Positions 12,071 through 24,441 of a DNA stretch of 64,000 nt are shown here, in pieces. How positions within the stretch are numbered: the stretch's first letter is position 1; each line of letters starts with the position of its first letter. The stretch is from assembly GCF_019279795.1 (NCBI RefSeq), contig NC_056737.1, positions 1,192,833,172 to 1,192,897,171 on the forward strand. The letters are read 5' to 3'. Made by a program: the position numbers and the translations under genes. The notes beneath the pieces were generated by a model. The model saw nothing but the letters and a program-made list of their open reading frames with translations, was not told the origin of the DNA and ran no database searches. This DNA comes from Protopterus annectens. Its lineage: Eukaryota > Chordata > Ceratodontiformes > Protopteridae.

Positions 12071-13040
12071 GTTCCCTATTAAAATCACGAAGGTTCACTT
12101 ATGGAAACGTCGACACGTATATGTCGAAACGCAAAAACACCGATTGTCTTGAAGTGCGAAATCTGAAATGTCGAATCGTCATGGTTGGCCCTTCTGTGGT
12201 ATAGCTCCTTAAGGTAAGTGTGCGATAGTTATGGACCTTAGAGTTAGAGTGCGGGTTAAGGTAAGTGCATAGATAGTAATAGTTTGCGATAGTTACGGAC
12301 CTTAGGGTTAGGGTGTGGGTTAAGGTAAGTGCATAGATAGTAATGTATGTAAGGTTTAGTGTAGAGTTAGAAGTAGTGGTTTGTTAAGTGTATGTGTGCG
12401 GGTTATTTATTTTGTTTGGGTATAGCTCCGTAAGGTAAGTGTGTGATAGTTATGGACCTTAGGGTTAGGGTGTGGGTTAAGGTAAGTGCATAGATAGTAA
12501 TGTATGCAAGGTTTAGTGTAGGGTTAGAAGTAGTGGTTTGTTAAGTGTATGTGTATGGGTTATTTATTTTGTTTGGGTATAGCTCTGTAAGGTAAGTGTG
12601 CAATAGTTACGGACCTTAGGGTTAGGGTGCGGGTTAAGGTAAGTGCATAGATAGTAATGTATGCAAGGTTTAGTGTAGGGTTAGAAGTAGTGGTTTGTTA
12701 AGTGTATGTGTGTGGGTTATTTATTTTGTTTGGGTATAGCTCTGTAAGGTAAGTGTGCGATAGTTACGGACCTTAGGGTTAGGGTGTGGGTTAAGGTAAG
12801 TGCATAGATAGTAATGTATGTAAGGTTTAGTGTAGAGTTAGATGTAGGGTTTTGGTTACTGTATGTATGTGGTGTATTTATTTTGTTTGGGTAGGTAGTA
12901 TGTAGTGCGAGGTGGGGTTGGACAACTATGACGGTTTGAGATTTTGAATTTTGCGGTTTAGGGTGTTTGTGGTTCAGGTAATATGTGTTGATGATTCGGT
13001 ATTCGCTGATTAGGACTTACACGGTTGTAATATAGACCCT
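12071..13040. mobile_element. MITE-like TIR element with internal 157-bp repeats
   Basis: It is flanked by CACTACTCA (12062-12070) and CACTATTCA (13041-13049), a 9-bp target duplication with one mismatch. Its left end (CCTATTAAAATCACGAAGG) resembles the ends of the element at 44949-45572. Its right end is a weaker inverted match. There is no transposase ORF, so it is non-autonomous. Its interior has about four tandem units of roughly 157 bp (about 12190-12890), each with TATAGCTC, GGACCTTAGGGTTAGGG and AAGTGCATAGATAGTAATG. A 9-bp duplication suggests a Mutator-like or similar superfamily, which is an inference. It is inserted in CR1 ORF1. Confidence 0.7.
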
Positions 13041-13239
13041 CACTATTCATACACATAACATGCATCAAGTACAAAAAGCAACACATGTGGATGTTCTCTT
13101 AAAAACTTACTGAAACACCAGAGACCTCCAAAACACAAGACTACTACAACTAACATAGCTCCCACAGCACCCAAGATACATAGCAACACAAGTGTCTCAC
13201 CTACCAACCTCATAAGGTGTAGCACTAAAAAAAAAACAA

Positions 13240-13780
13240 ATGTTGTTATCATTGGAGACTCTATAGTGAGACACACGGATGTCCCACTAACCAGGTTGGA
13301 CAAGTATAAAGTCACAGTCAGCTGGCTGTCTGGTGCCAGCATTCATCAGATCATGCATGCATTCAGGTGTCTCAGCAGAAAGTACCATTATAACTCTGTT
13401 TTAATTCATGTTGGAGTGAATGACCTGAGACTTATCTCGCTGGACTATACGAAGAGAGACGTGACTGAGCTCTCTTAGTATGTGTCCCAGGTAGGTATGT
13501 CCCTAGCCTTCAGCAGCATACTACCCTCACCTAGAATGATGCCACAGTATAAACCTATAAATCAAAAATGACTGATTTCAATAATTGGCTTAGTTTTTGG
13601 TGTTATTCAAAGGGGATCTTGTTTTTGTCAGCCTGGGAAGCCATGGTCAACAAACCTCGGTGCTTTGCCAGAGATGGTTTGCACCTGGCACCACTAGGCT
13701 TTTGGCTGCTGGCAAAGGCTCTTGCCTACCCCACAGTGCCTTTTTTAGGCAAAGTCTCGCAAACAAACTTACCAACATGA
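13240..13780 (+). pseudogene. CR1 ORF1, SGNH/GDSL-type esterase domain
   Basis: The CR1 ORF1 protein carries a GDSL/SGNH hydrolase-like domain, known from CR1 and L2 ORF1p and thought to act with lipids or in RNP assembly. Visible blocks are VVIIGDSIVRHTDVPLTRLD (GDS nucleophile), HVGVNDLR (Asn block) and ARDGLHLAPLGFWLLAKAL (D-x-x-H block). All three are shared with the intact-looking minus copy at 57135-57662. Frame changes occur near 13476 and 13570. It belongs to the split CR1 copy and is inactive. Confidence 0.8.
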
Positions 13781-13789
13781 AATTTGCCA

Positions 13790-14929
13790 GTCATAACAAA
13801 ATAAGGATCATGCTGCTAAAAGCTAGGAGCTTAAACCAAAAATGGCACACCCTGGAAGCATTTCTATCACTGGAAGATGTGTATGTCTGTGCAGTCACAG
13901 AAACCATGCTGAAGGCCTCATTGAGTACCCCGGCCTTACAATGCTACAATGCCTTCCACACCTTCAGACCACAAAATGAACATGTGAGAATGAAAGGAGG
14001 TGATGTTTCTATCTATATTAGAGATAAATTCACCTCCCATCTAGTTAGACTGGAAAACTCCATGGAGTTATTCCATGTTCATGTTACTGTGAGTAGGACC
14101 CCCATTTAAGTCATAGCCGGTTATAGATCCCCCCCTGGGTTATGATGCACATGAAGCCTACTTTATCAAACTGGAGCCAATCCAAATACACACACTGGTT
14201 ATGGAGGATTTCAATTAACCCACAATCAACTGGGAAACCTACGTTAGCCCTACCTTGCTATCACAAACGTTCCTTGATGTTGTTAACTCAAAATTTCCTG
14301 GAACAAACTGTCCATACCCCAAGAAGGGGAAGAAACATTCTGGATTTGGTCCTGACTAACATGTCAAACAGATGCGCTGCCACAACTGTTAGACCCTCAA
14401 TAGTTCAATGTGACCACAAATCAGTCCCCTTAGAACTAATACTTTTACCAGAGCTCACAAAGGGCAAAATCAGACTAAAACACTTCACTATGGCAAACAA
14501 TACCCTCCTAGGTGAAGGCATAAATGCATTCCAAGCCCCACCCCCAGCTGAAAGTAGTAACTGCACTGAAGCTTACACTAAAGCCCTGTGCAATCACTTA
14601 CATAAGTGTATAGATTCTGCTGTACCAGAAAGAATCAAAGCCAGAGCCCCAAGTAAAAACAAGCCACCATGGTGGACATCCGGCATCAACAAACTTTACA
14701 ATAAATGCAAAAAGTTGCTGTCCAAGAAAACAAAGGCGAATTCCCAACGGTGGATAAGCACTCTCCTCAGCCTCAACAAGCAAATAAGATGACATGTCAA
14801 ATCCTCTAAGGGCTCCTTTAAGAAAAACCTAGCAAGCACAGCCAAGGATAACCATAAGACCTTTTACAGCTACGTATGCAGCCTAACAGGTAGGACACAA
14901 GCATGTGCAGGATTAGTGACTAACGGTAT
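13790..14929 (+). pseudogene. CR1 ORF2, APE endonuclease and linker (5' piece)
   Basis: ORF2 opens with ARSLNQKWHTLEAFLSLEDV followed by YVCAVTETMLKA. In the APE-type endonuclease the VTET block holds the metal-binding Glu. Further on are the KGGDVSIYIRD block, a PRRGRNILDLVLTNMS block, SIVQCDHKSV (with the catalytic SDH-like block as CDH) and the linker INKLYNKCKKLL. Several frame breaks and stops are present. The piece ends where the LTR element begins, and ORF2 resumes after 24914. Confidence 0.8.
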
Positions 14930-15202
14930 TATAGATCAGAGTGCATGTGCTGTGTGCTGTGTCTTTAAGAAGCATGTCAAAGACATAGCCTGCACGTATA
15001 AATGTCAAGCACATGCCATTCCTAGTGCCATTTTGAGAGGGCAGCCAGAGAGTAAGCATGTATGATTCCAGCAGTTAGTTTGTATATAAGTTACTTAAGT
15101 TAAAGTCAGTTAACTTGCATCGTGATGTGTTTGTATAAAATAAAGCTGCTTAAACAGAACCCACAAAGATTCTTCTATTGTGTCCAATGTAAGAGAGCAA
15201 CA
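14930..15202 (+). repeat. 5' LTR of the Ty3/Gypsy fossil
   Basis: It pairs with 24650-24914. Shared blocks include AAGAAGCATGTCAAAGA, GCCATTCCTAGTGCCA, CAGCCAGAGAGTAAGCATGT and TTCTATTGTGTCCAA. A TATAAA-like box and an AATAAA-like signal (GTATAAAATAAA, near 15133) lie where LTR promoter and polyadenylation elements are expected. The end CA at 15201-15202 abuts the primer binding site. Confidence 0.9.
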
Positions 15203-15220
15203 TGGTGTCAGAACTGGGAT
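15203..15220 (+). promoter_or_regulatory. primer binding site, probably tRNA-Leu
   Basis: TGGTGTCAGAACTGGGAT directly follows the LTR. It differs at one position from the complement of the 3' end of vertebrate tRNA-Leu (CCCACTTCTGACACCA). In LTR elements such a site primes minus-strand DNA synthesis. Confidence 0.75.
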
Positions 15221-15483
15221 TGCAGAGAATAATATTTGGAGCCATGAGGTGCAGAGATGACAGTGAAGGTAAAACTAAGAGAGATGAGCACAAAAAAGAG
15301 CCAGAAAAGAATAATGAAAGATAATGAGAATTCATGCAAACAACTGAGTCTGTAAAAGGATAAAACAGAGCATTACAAGGGCACAAACTGCATTATTAAG
15401 CAAGCGGGAAGCACAACAGCTTTATTAATTAAAGGAAATGCTTAAAATAAGATATCTGACAAAATGATTATCAGAAAAGCAAA

Positions 15484-16600
15484 GCAAGCATGTTTAAAGT
15501 AAAACAAATAGTTTTAAAGCAAAACCGAGCATGTTTAAGGCAAAATGGGCATGTTTAAAGTAAAACAGATAATTTTAAAGCAAAAACAAGCATGTTTAAG
15601 GCAAAACGAGCATGTTTAAAGTAAAACAAATAGTTTTAAAGCAAAAACAAGCATGTTTAAGACAAAATGAGCATGTTTTAAGTAAAACAAATAGTTTTAA
15701 AGCAAAAGTGAACATGTTTAAGGCAAAACGATCATGTTTAAAGTAAAACAAATAGTTTTAAAGCAAAAACAAGCATGTTTAAGGCAAAATGAGCATGTTT
15801 AAAGTAAAACAAATAGTTTTAAAGCAAAAATGAGCATGTTTAAGGCAAAATGAGCATGTTTAAAGTAAAACAAATAGTTTTAAAGCAAAAGTGAACATGT
15901 TTAAGGCAAAACAAGCATGTTTAAAGTAAAACAAATAGTTTTAAAGCAAAAGTGAGCATGTTTAAGGCAAAACGAGCATGTTTAAAGTAAAACAAATAGT
16001 TTTAAAGCAAAAGTGAGCATGTTTAAGGCAAAATGAGCATGTTTAAAGTAAAACAAATAGTTTTAAAGCAAAAACAAGCATGTTTAAAGTAAAACAAATA
16101 GTTTTAAAGCAAAAGTGAACATGTTTAAGGCAAAATGGGCATGTTTAAAGTAAAACAAATAGTTTTAAAGCAAAAACAAGCATGTTTAAGGCAAAATGAG
16201 CATGTTTAAAGTAAAACAAATAGTTTTAAAGCAAAAGTGAGCATGTTTATGGCGAAACGAGCATGTTTAAAGTAAAACAAATAGTTTTAAAGCAAAATGA
16301 GCATGTTTAAGGCAAAATAAGCATGTTTAAAGTAAAACAAATAGTTTTAAAGCAAAACCGAGCATGTTTAAGGCAAAATGGGCATGTTTAAAGTAAAACA
16401 AATAGTTTTAAAGCAAAAGTGAGCATGTTTAAGGCAAAATGGGCATGTTTAAAGTAAAACAAATAGTTTTAAAGCAAAATGAGCATGTTTAAGGCAAAAC
16501 AAGCATGTTTAAAGTAAAACAAATAGTTTTAAAGCAAAAAACAAGCGTGTTTAAGGCAAAATGGGCATGTTTAAAGCAAAACGGGCATGTTTAGAGTAAA
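15484..16600 (+). repeat. 61-bp minisatellite in the LTR element leader
   Basis: About 18 copies of a unit of about 61 bp made of two related halves: CATGTTTAAAGTAAAACAAA plus TAGTTTTAAAGC, and AAGCATGTTTAAGGCAAAA. It lies between the primer binding site and gag, so it is an expansion of the untranslated leader. The surrounding 15221-15483 and 16601-17285 are A-rich leader sequence with no recognised gene. Confidence 0.9.
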
Positions 16601-17293
16601 ATGAGCACAAGAAAAGTACAGTGGGCATAAAAAGGGATTAAACGAGCAAAACAAAGCAAAAAGGGCACATTAACCATAAATACAGCAAGGCGACTGTGTG
16701 CTTTGACAAAGTGCTGTGCTTTGGCATAAGTACAACTTCGTATTGTATCAAGGGCATAACTAGAGTTATTTGAAGTATCTCAAAGTTTGTAAAAGTGCTT
16801 TCAGTGTGTGCTTATTACTGTGTATGTATTTCAAAGAGTTTATTTGTGTGCAAAGTGCAACTATTTTGTGAAGTACAGTCAAAGTGTAGCCATTTTGAAA
16901 AGTTTTTTGTGCTGGATGTGTCTATTTGCCAGCTGCCACCACTACAGAGTGTGTCTTGCACTGTAAAGATTTGTCTAGCAAAGTACTGCTATTTTGGGGA
17001 AATCTTAGTGTGCTGTGTACATTTTATTTGCAAAGTACAATTACTTTGAAATGTTATTGACTCTGAGCTTCTCTCGCCCAGTTCACTCACATTGTGAAGT
17101 TTTTTGAAATGTTTCTTAAAATGATGATAAATTACTTTGGCAAGACACCAGTTTGAAAGGTGTCAGTGCCCAAGAGCGTTATTTCACAGAGTTTGCCCAA
17201 TAGCATTGTGTCAAAAAGCTGAAGAGCACAAAATATAAGGTCAAAGTTACAAGAACTAGAATATATTTCTGGCATATATGTATGAGTATGTGT

Positions 17294-17920
17294 GGGAGCA
17301 CTTTATAATCTCAAAATACTGAAATGTCGAATTTCAGTATTTGGAGACTATAAAGCCGAATGTTACAATAGCAAAAGTTCATAATCGCAAATTTGAATAT
17401 CTCGAATTCGCAGTTATGACCTTACGCTACGTAATGTCCGGGATTGTGTGTTGATGGTGCACGGTGCCGTGTGTGGATCTAGGTGTAATGTCAGGTAAGT
17501 CAGTGTTTTGTAAGGGTTTTTAGTGGGAGTTAGAGTGTATGTGAGTATGCTGATATGTTTGATGTGTGTGTGTGAGGGACTGGAGAATGTGCATGTGTGA
17601 GTTTGCTTTTGTTTCCTGTTTGTCCGATCTTGGAGCTAGTATATATAAGTAGGGGAGTGTGGGGGGTGCAGCCCCCACATAGGGGGGTGCAGGGGGTCTT
17701 GCCCCCCTGGCTTATGTGTGTATGAGTTGTGTATGTGTGTAGTTTTGTTTGTTTATGTTGCAATGTGGGTGTTGTGGTGTATGTATGGTGTAGTTTGTAC
17801 GGTTTGTTCGGTGTTTTGAGTTTTGCGGTTTTGTTGTTTTGGTGTTTTGTGGATTCGGTTTCATGGTCTTGAGATACTGAAATTCGATATTTAAGTATTT
17901 CGAGATTATGAAGTGAATCC
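17294..17920. mobile_element. MITE-like TIR element inside the LTR fossil
   Basis: The ends are inverted repeats of about 40 bp: CTTTATAATCTCAAAATACT at the left and, on the opposite strand at the right, CTTCATAATCTCGAAATACT. The flanks GTATGTGT (17286-17293) and GTACGTGT (17921-17928) form an 8-bp target duplication with one change. The interior is G/T-rich with no transposase. An 8-bp duplication would fit hAT-type elements, which is an inference. It is younger than the LTR element it interrupts. Confidence 0.7.
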
Positions 17921-20900
17921 GTACGTGTTTATGCTTAGTTGCAAAGAACCTTCACTGGTAGGTGTTAATATGGCAGATGGATTTCGAAAGCCCTTACCTC
18001 TTGTATTTGATTAGAATATTGCATAGAATTGGAGAATATCTGATCAAGAGTACAATATTTTTTATACAAGCAGCTTATTCAGATAAAGATGCATGCACCA
18101 AAGTTCATTTTGTTAAACCTAGCTGTGTCAGAGGCCATAGAAAGAAAGCATTAATTTGTGTGTGCACCAGCTGTATATGAAGGAGAAGATGAAAATCATC
18201 ATATTGTTGCACAGGCTGAATCAAGGGAAGACCCTGAGTGTTTGAAATGCAAGTTCAGGGAAATGTGTAACCCCAGGACAAATATTACTTTAGAGAGGCT
18301 TTTGTTTTATACCAGATATCAGAAACCAAGGGAAACTTTTACAGCTTATATAACTGACCTGAGAAACAAAGCTGAAACTTGTTGGTTTGGTGACTTAAAA
18401 GATGAGTTAATAAAGGACAGGCTCATGTGTGGTATTAATAGTGCTGCTGTGAGAAAGATCTTGCCTTGTGACAATAATTTTATGCTGAGTAAAGCCATAG
18501 AGATTTGTCAAATCCATGAGGTGACAGAAAAACACACTAGAATGCTTACAAGTGACAAGAGCATGGTTTCAGCAGGCTGAGAGCAACTGTAGATAGCATG
18601 TAACATGTGGCAAACAGAAGTAGGCGTAAGCACATAGCAGCCACATTCCTGCTGGCTCACCAAGGAAACCCTATAGCTTTCCAGCAAGTTCTAAGGCTAG
18701 TTCCTCAGTGCAGTACAACCGTGAATCAGCAAAACCCAAGACCAGCTTTATTGTTAACTGTTGCAATTGTGGTGCAAATCATGAGTGTAAAAGAGAGAAA
18801 TGCTTAGCATTGAGCAATGAGACGAATGTAAAGACTGGAGCCATTTTCAAAGGTTTTGCAAACCAAGTAAACCTCATGCAGGTATAAAGAAAGGTGACAC
18901 CAAAAAGCAAGTTCATCAAGTAGAAACTCAACAGTCAGCTTTTTATGTAGATGGTATAGCAGTAGTTGGTGAAAGAGTTGCTGCAGTGAATTTATTGGTA
19001 AAGAGCAAAGTGTTTTGTACTATTCGGATCAATGGAAAATCCACAGAGCTTAAAGCAGACACTGGTTTAAAGTGTAATGTTATATCAGCAGATACATTTG
19101 CTAAAGTGAGAACTAATGAGCAACTCAATGTGGTCAGTAGTGCGAAACGTGTTGCTTAGAAAGGTGAAGAAATTCAAACCAAAGGCTCAGTAATGCTTTC
19201 ATGTGATTTGGGCAAGAGTGGTTACAGCTTGTTATTCTGTGTAGTATGAATACCAGTACAGTATGTAATGGGTATTAAAGATAGGTTGAGAAAGAATCTG
19301 CTGTCTTTTGTCAAAGAATTTCATCACATAAGTGCATCTCCTAGTTCCAATTTTTCTAAAGCCATTTTTTTCAGAGTAAGCTGATGTTCTCGAAGACAAG
19401 TTGGGCAAACTTCCAGTTGTGTATTCCATGAAGTTAGATGCAGAGGACATTTCTATATTTGACCAGCAAGAAGAGTTCTGATAGCTATGAAGGACAAAGT
19501 CAAGGCTCAGTTGGATAAAATCGTGCAACATGGTGTAATTTGTCGAGTTACAGAACCAACTGAATGGATGTTGTACATGGTAGCAACTCACAAAAAAGGC
19601 TCAGATGAAATCAGAATATGTATTGACCAAAGAGATTTGAATAAAGCATTGAAGAAACCATATAACCCAATGCGCACAGTTGAAGAGGTCGCAGCCTTAA
19701 TACCAAATGGCACTGTCTTTTCTGTTTTGGATGCAAAAAGTTCATTTTGGTAAGTGATGTTGATTGCAAATCCTCATAATTAACCACTTTTGGTATGCTG
19801 TTTGGTAGATACAGATTCCTAAGGATGCCATTTGGAATAAATTCTGCAAATGAAGTGTTCCAGCATGCAATGGAGCAATTTTTTTCAGGTTATCCCTGTG
19901 CCATAATAGTAGATGATTTATTGGTTGGAGGCAATGTTGAAGCAGAGCATAACAGAAACCTAAAGAAAGTTCTAGACAGACCACATGAAGTAAATTTGAA
20001 GCTCAATCCTCTGAAGTGCAAATTCAGGCTACCAGAAGTTACACATGTAGGTCATTTATTTACCAGTACTGGCTTGAGACCAAACCGACCAAGCAAGCAG
20101 CTATCCTTGAAATGTTAGCACCAGATAATGTTCAAGCTCTACAATGTTTTCTAGGCACTGTCAACTATTTACGCAAGTTTATATCAGATTTCATTGAGAT
20201 GACAGTACCTTTACGAGAGCTACCATGCAAAAATGTTGCATGGTCCTTGTTAGAACATCACCAGAAGGCATTTAAAGACCTTAAGCAGAAAATTGCCACC
20301 CCACCTACATTAAGATACTATGATGTGAATAAACCAGTCACTCTTTCCTGTGATGCTTCAAAATGTGGTCTTGGCACAGTTATACTTCAAGAAAATAGGC
20401 CAGTAGCCTGTGCATCTAGAACGGTTACCCAAACTGAGATGCAGTATGCTCAAACTGAGAAAAGTATTTGCATGTTCCAAGTTTCATGATTATATTTATG
20501 GTTGAGTTATTCAGATTGAAACTGACCACCAAACTCTAATTACTATTCTAAAGAAGCCTATGCATTCAGCTCCAGTGAGATTACAAAGAATGATGATCAG
20601 ATTATAAAAGTACAACTTCAAAATGGTCTACATGAGAGGCAAACTACTCTATCTGACTGACACCTTATCCAGGTCACGCAGAAACACAACAGAACAGCTT
20701 GATGTAGAGAATTTTGATTTTGATGTGATGGCAGTACGTAATTTTTCTACCACTAGGCTTGATGAGTTAAGAATGTCACACAAAGACTGATCCAATTTTG
20801 CAAAATCTCAATCGCTACATTAATTGTGGATGGTTGTCAAAGCAATCTATTGTACCACCTGAAGTGCAGACATATTTTCCTTACAAAGATGAAATGCTGA

Positions 20901-22117
20901 TGGAAGATGGCATTACTTTCAAAGGTCCTAAAGTTGTTGTTTCAGCTTCCTTACAATAAGAATATATCCAGATTTTGCATTGTGGTTACCCAGGTTCCGC
21001 ATCCACTAAGAGAAGAGCGAGAAAATTAGTATTTCAACCTTCATTACTGAAAGACATTGATACAGTACTTTCTTCTTGTTCAGTATGCAATAGTACTAGA
21101 CTGCATCTGCAAAAAGAACTATTTTGGTGTTGTCAAGTTCCTGAACTACCTTGGTGAACAGTAAACACTGATATTTTTGAGTGGAACAATCAACACTACT
21201 TAGTATTGGTAGACTCTTATTCAAACTGGTTTGAGATTGACTTACTACCTAACTTAACATCCACTGCTGTTATTATTAAGTTGAAACATAATTTCTCAGT
21301 CCGTGGTAGTCTACACAAAGTTATTTCTGACAATGGTACTCAATTTACTAGTCAGCCATTTCAAAAATTTGCAAGAGAATGGGACTTTGTACATGTCACT
21401 AGCATTCCTGAATATCCACAGTCAAATGGTCTAGCTGAATGTGCAGTGCAGAGTGCAGAGCAATTACTTGAAAGGTCAAAGTGTGACAATACTGATGTCT
21501 CTTTGAATTTACTTAATCTCAGAAACATATCCTGTGACAATATTCTTGGCTCACCTGCTCAAAGACTTCTTTTCATACAAACCAAAATGATGTTACCTAT
21601 TAGTTCCAGTTTAGTGAGGCCTAAAGCTAAGAACAACAGAACCATAAAGGCTCAGCTATTAAAGTAGTGTTCAAGCCAGAAGACCAGTTATGATAAACTG
21701 AGGAAATTTCTTTTTCCGTTGAGGGAAGGCGAGACAGTGAGAATACAAATGGCAAAAGGTTTTGACTGGATTGGTTAGCTTACTGGAATTTGTGCTGAGC
21801 CAAGATCCTACCTTGTAGAATTTGAGGGTATGGAGTACAGGAGAAATTGCAGACATCTAGTTTCTGCACCAGAATCATCATCTCAACATTGTTCTAGTGA
21901 CACAGACTCTAGATCTCAGAGCGAACCAAATGTTGTTCCCATTCCAGAGTGTGTTTCTACGTCTGATTCTATTCCTGAAGATGTTCCAAACAATTCCAAG
22001 AGTGAACATTTTACAGAGACAGTTCCAATTGATAAGCCCAATTCCCAGTTTTATGTCACACAATATGGATGAGTATCCAGGCCCAGTGTGAAATACACAA
22101 TAACTTGGGCTTAACTG

Positions 22118-22127
22118 TATATATATA

Positions 22128-22199
<72 letters not shown>
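22118..22199. repeat. (AT)n microsatellite
   Basis: About 40 AT repeats lie near the 3' end of the LTR element, just before the PLE insertion. Confidence 0.95.
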
Positions 22200-22201
<2 letters not shown>

Positions 22202-22377
22202 CTTGTGTAAATGCATGATAACAAACTGTCTGTGATATCTGCATGTCAAATAGATTCATAACATTGTAAAGAATGCAACAGTAAATGGTGTAAGCGCAAG
22301 GCTAAACATACACTACTAATTAATGGAAATGACAATAAAAGCAGTTAAAACATATATTTTTACGTCATATAAAATAA

Positions 22378-22430
22378 TAAAACAGTAAGCGCTTTCACAA
22401 CTCTCCTTGTTGCTTCATCAGACCTATTTA
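22378..22430 (-). ncRNA. hammerhead ribozyme motif, PLE left arm
   Basis: The minus strand reads CTGATGA, then AGCAAC-loop-GTTGT (stem II), GAAA, and AGCGCT forming a loopless stem III. The flanking ACT and TTTTA pair with TAAA and GGT as stem I. All invariant core positions are present. Hammerheads are known in PLE terminal repeats. Confidence 0.7.
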
Positions 22431-24388
22431 GCAGCTCTAAAACACTTACTTTATACTTATCTCATTAAAAAGACACCAATCCAACTAAATTAATTCAAAC
22501 TTGATGCCAACAAACTAGCCTATCACAAAACACATATCAGAACATTGTTTTCATTCAGTTTGCAGTGAATACCTAGCAGCAAACACTGTTTACATTTAGC
22601 TCATAAAAATCAAAGCCTTACCGATGTCTTCTTGCTTTCAGATGGGGTTTAATAGGAATCCTATCACTGAGACCATGACCTTCAGTTGCTTGTAACTTAA
22701 TAATCCATTCCGATTCATTAATCTCTGTTGTATTTCATATGTCCCCTTGCCTCATAGTGACTTTGTTTTATTCACTACCATGAACTTAAAGCAGTGTGAT
22801 TCATTAGTGTCTTTAACATGCTTGGCGAAAGCATTATTTGGTGTTCCAATCCTAACATTGTAAACATGTTCATGTGTTCGGCTACACAGATCTCTGTCTG
22901 TTTTTCCTACATAACATTTACTGCATATTTGGTAGCTTGCTAGATATACTATGTGAATGGTGCCACAATTTGCTATTATCTTAAAGAAATGTCACCTCCC
23001 TGTGTCTGGATGTATAAACACTCCTGTTTGTATAAAACTGCAATAATTGCAGTGTCTGCAGGGACTTGTGCTAAATACATGTTCATTATACTCAGCCATC
23101 ACTATTTCTGAAGTGTTTTTCAGATAACACAACTTCCTTTTAAGGGATTTACAGTTTTTATATGTAACTTTAGGGTCTTGTCCTACTATTTGTCTGACAC
23201 TTTCATTAGTTAATAACACCTGCCAATGTTTTTTTTTTATAATTTCCATGACATTTCTTGAAGCACTAGTAAAATCCAAAAGAGGTCTAGTACCATAATC
23301 TCTTTCCGGCTCTTGTTTAAACTAACCATATCTGAAAAATATGGTCAAGCTTCAGTACCTCTCAACTTATATATATCCTTCAAATTTTCATCTTTCTCCC
23401 TTTTACTGCATCCCCTAACCATTACATCCTTACAAAAGGAATCTAGTTCCTTATTAAAATTTTCATCTACCACTATTAGCCTAGATAACCTCATTCCTTG
23501 GCCCTTTATAATATTCTTAAACACATGCCCTCTATGCATACTATTTCTGTGCAAGTATGAATTTTTGTTGCATGGTTTCCTATACATTTCTGATGATGTC
23601 CTGCCCATATCTTTCTTAACTTTTACATCTAGAAAATAAATCTCCTTTGTAGACATCTCTATAATAAACTTAAGAAAGTGAGTGCAACTATTCATGTGTC
23701 CATAAAGGGTCAGTAATTCTTCATCATTGCCCCCTAGACAAGAAAGAGTTCATCGAGAAACCTCCTGTAAAACAAAATATTTCTCTTGTAACTTTCATTG
23801 TTCAATATTTCTTTCTCTTCCCAATCTGCCATGACTGCATTGGCGTACCTATTGGCACAAGATGTGCCCATAGGTACGCCATCCATTTGTAAATAGCAGC
23901 AGTCATCAAACAGAAAAACAGATAAAGATCTGCATAGCAGAATATGTGAACATGTTTACAATATTAGTATTGGAACACCAAATAATGCTTTAGCCAAGCA
24001 TGTTAAAGACACTAATGAATCACACTGCTTTAAGTTCATGGTAGTGAATAAAATAAAGTCATTATGAGGCAAGGGGACATAAGAAATACAGCAGAGATTA
24101 ATGAATCGGAATGGATTGTTAAGTTACAAGTAACTGAAGGCCGTGGTCTCAGTGATAGGATTCCTATTAAACCCCATCTGAAAGCAAGAAGACATCGGTA
24201 AGGTTTTGATTTTTATGAGCTAAATGTAAACAGTGTTTGCTGCTAGGTATTCACTGCAAACTGAATGAAAACAATGTTCTGATATGTGTTTTGTGATAGG
24301 CTAGTTTGCTGGCATCAAGTTTGAATTAATTTAGTTGGATTTGTGTCTTTTTAATGAGATAAGTATAAAGTAAGTGTTTTAGAGCTGC

Positions 24389-24441
24389 TAAATAGGTCTG
24401 ATGAAGCAACAAGGAGAGTTGTGAAAGCGCTTACTGTTTTA
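24389..24441 (+). ncRNA. hammerhead ribozyme motif, PLE right arm
   Basis: The inverted copy of the 22378-22430 motif, identical in its core: CTGATGA at 24398-24404, stem II AGCAAC/GTTGT, GAAA at 24423-24426 and a self-complementary AGCGCT stem III. The expected cleavage site follows GCUU at about 24432. A loopless stem III favours a dimeric ribozyme, as described for PLE hammerheads. Confidence 0.7.

Noticed and set aside
12190-12890. TTAGGGTTAGGG runs as an interstitial telomere
   Set aside because: The hexamers occur once per 157-bp unit within a TIR element and are not a continuous telomeric array.
18150-21900. LTR element open frames as host genes
   Set aside because: They lie in gag-pol order between paired LTRs, so they are parts of the Ty3/Gypsy fossil.
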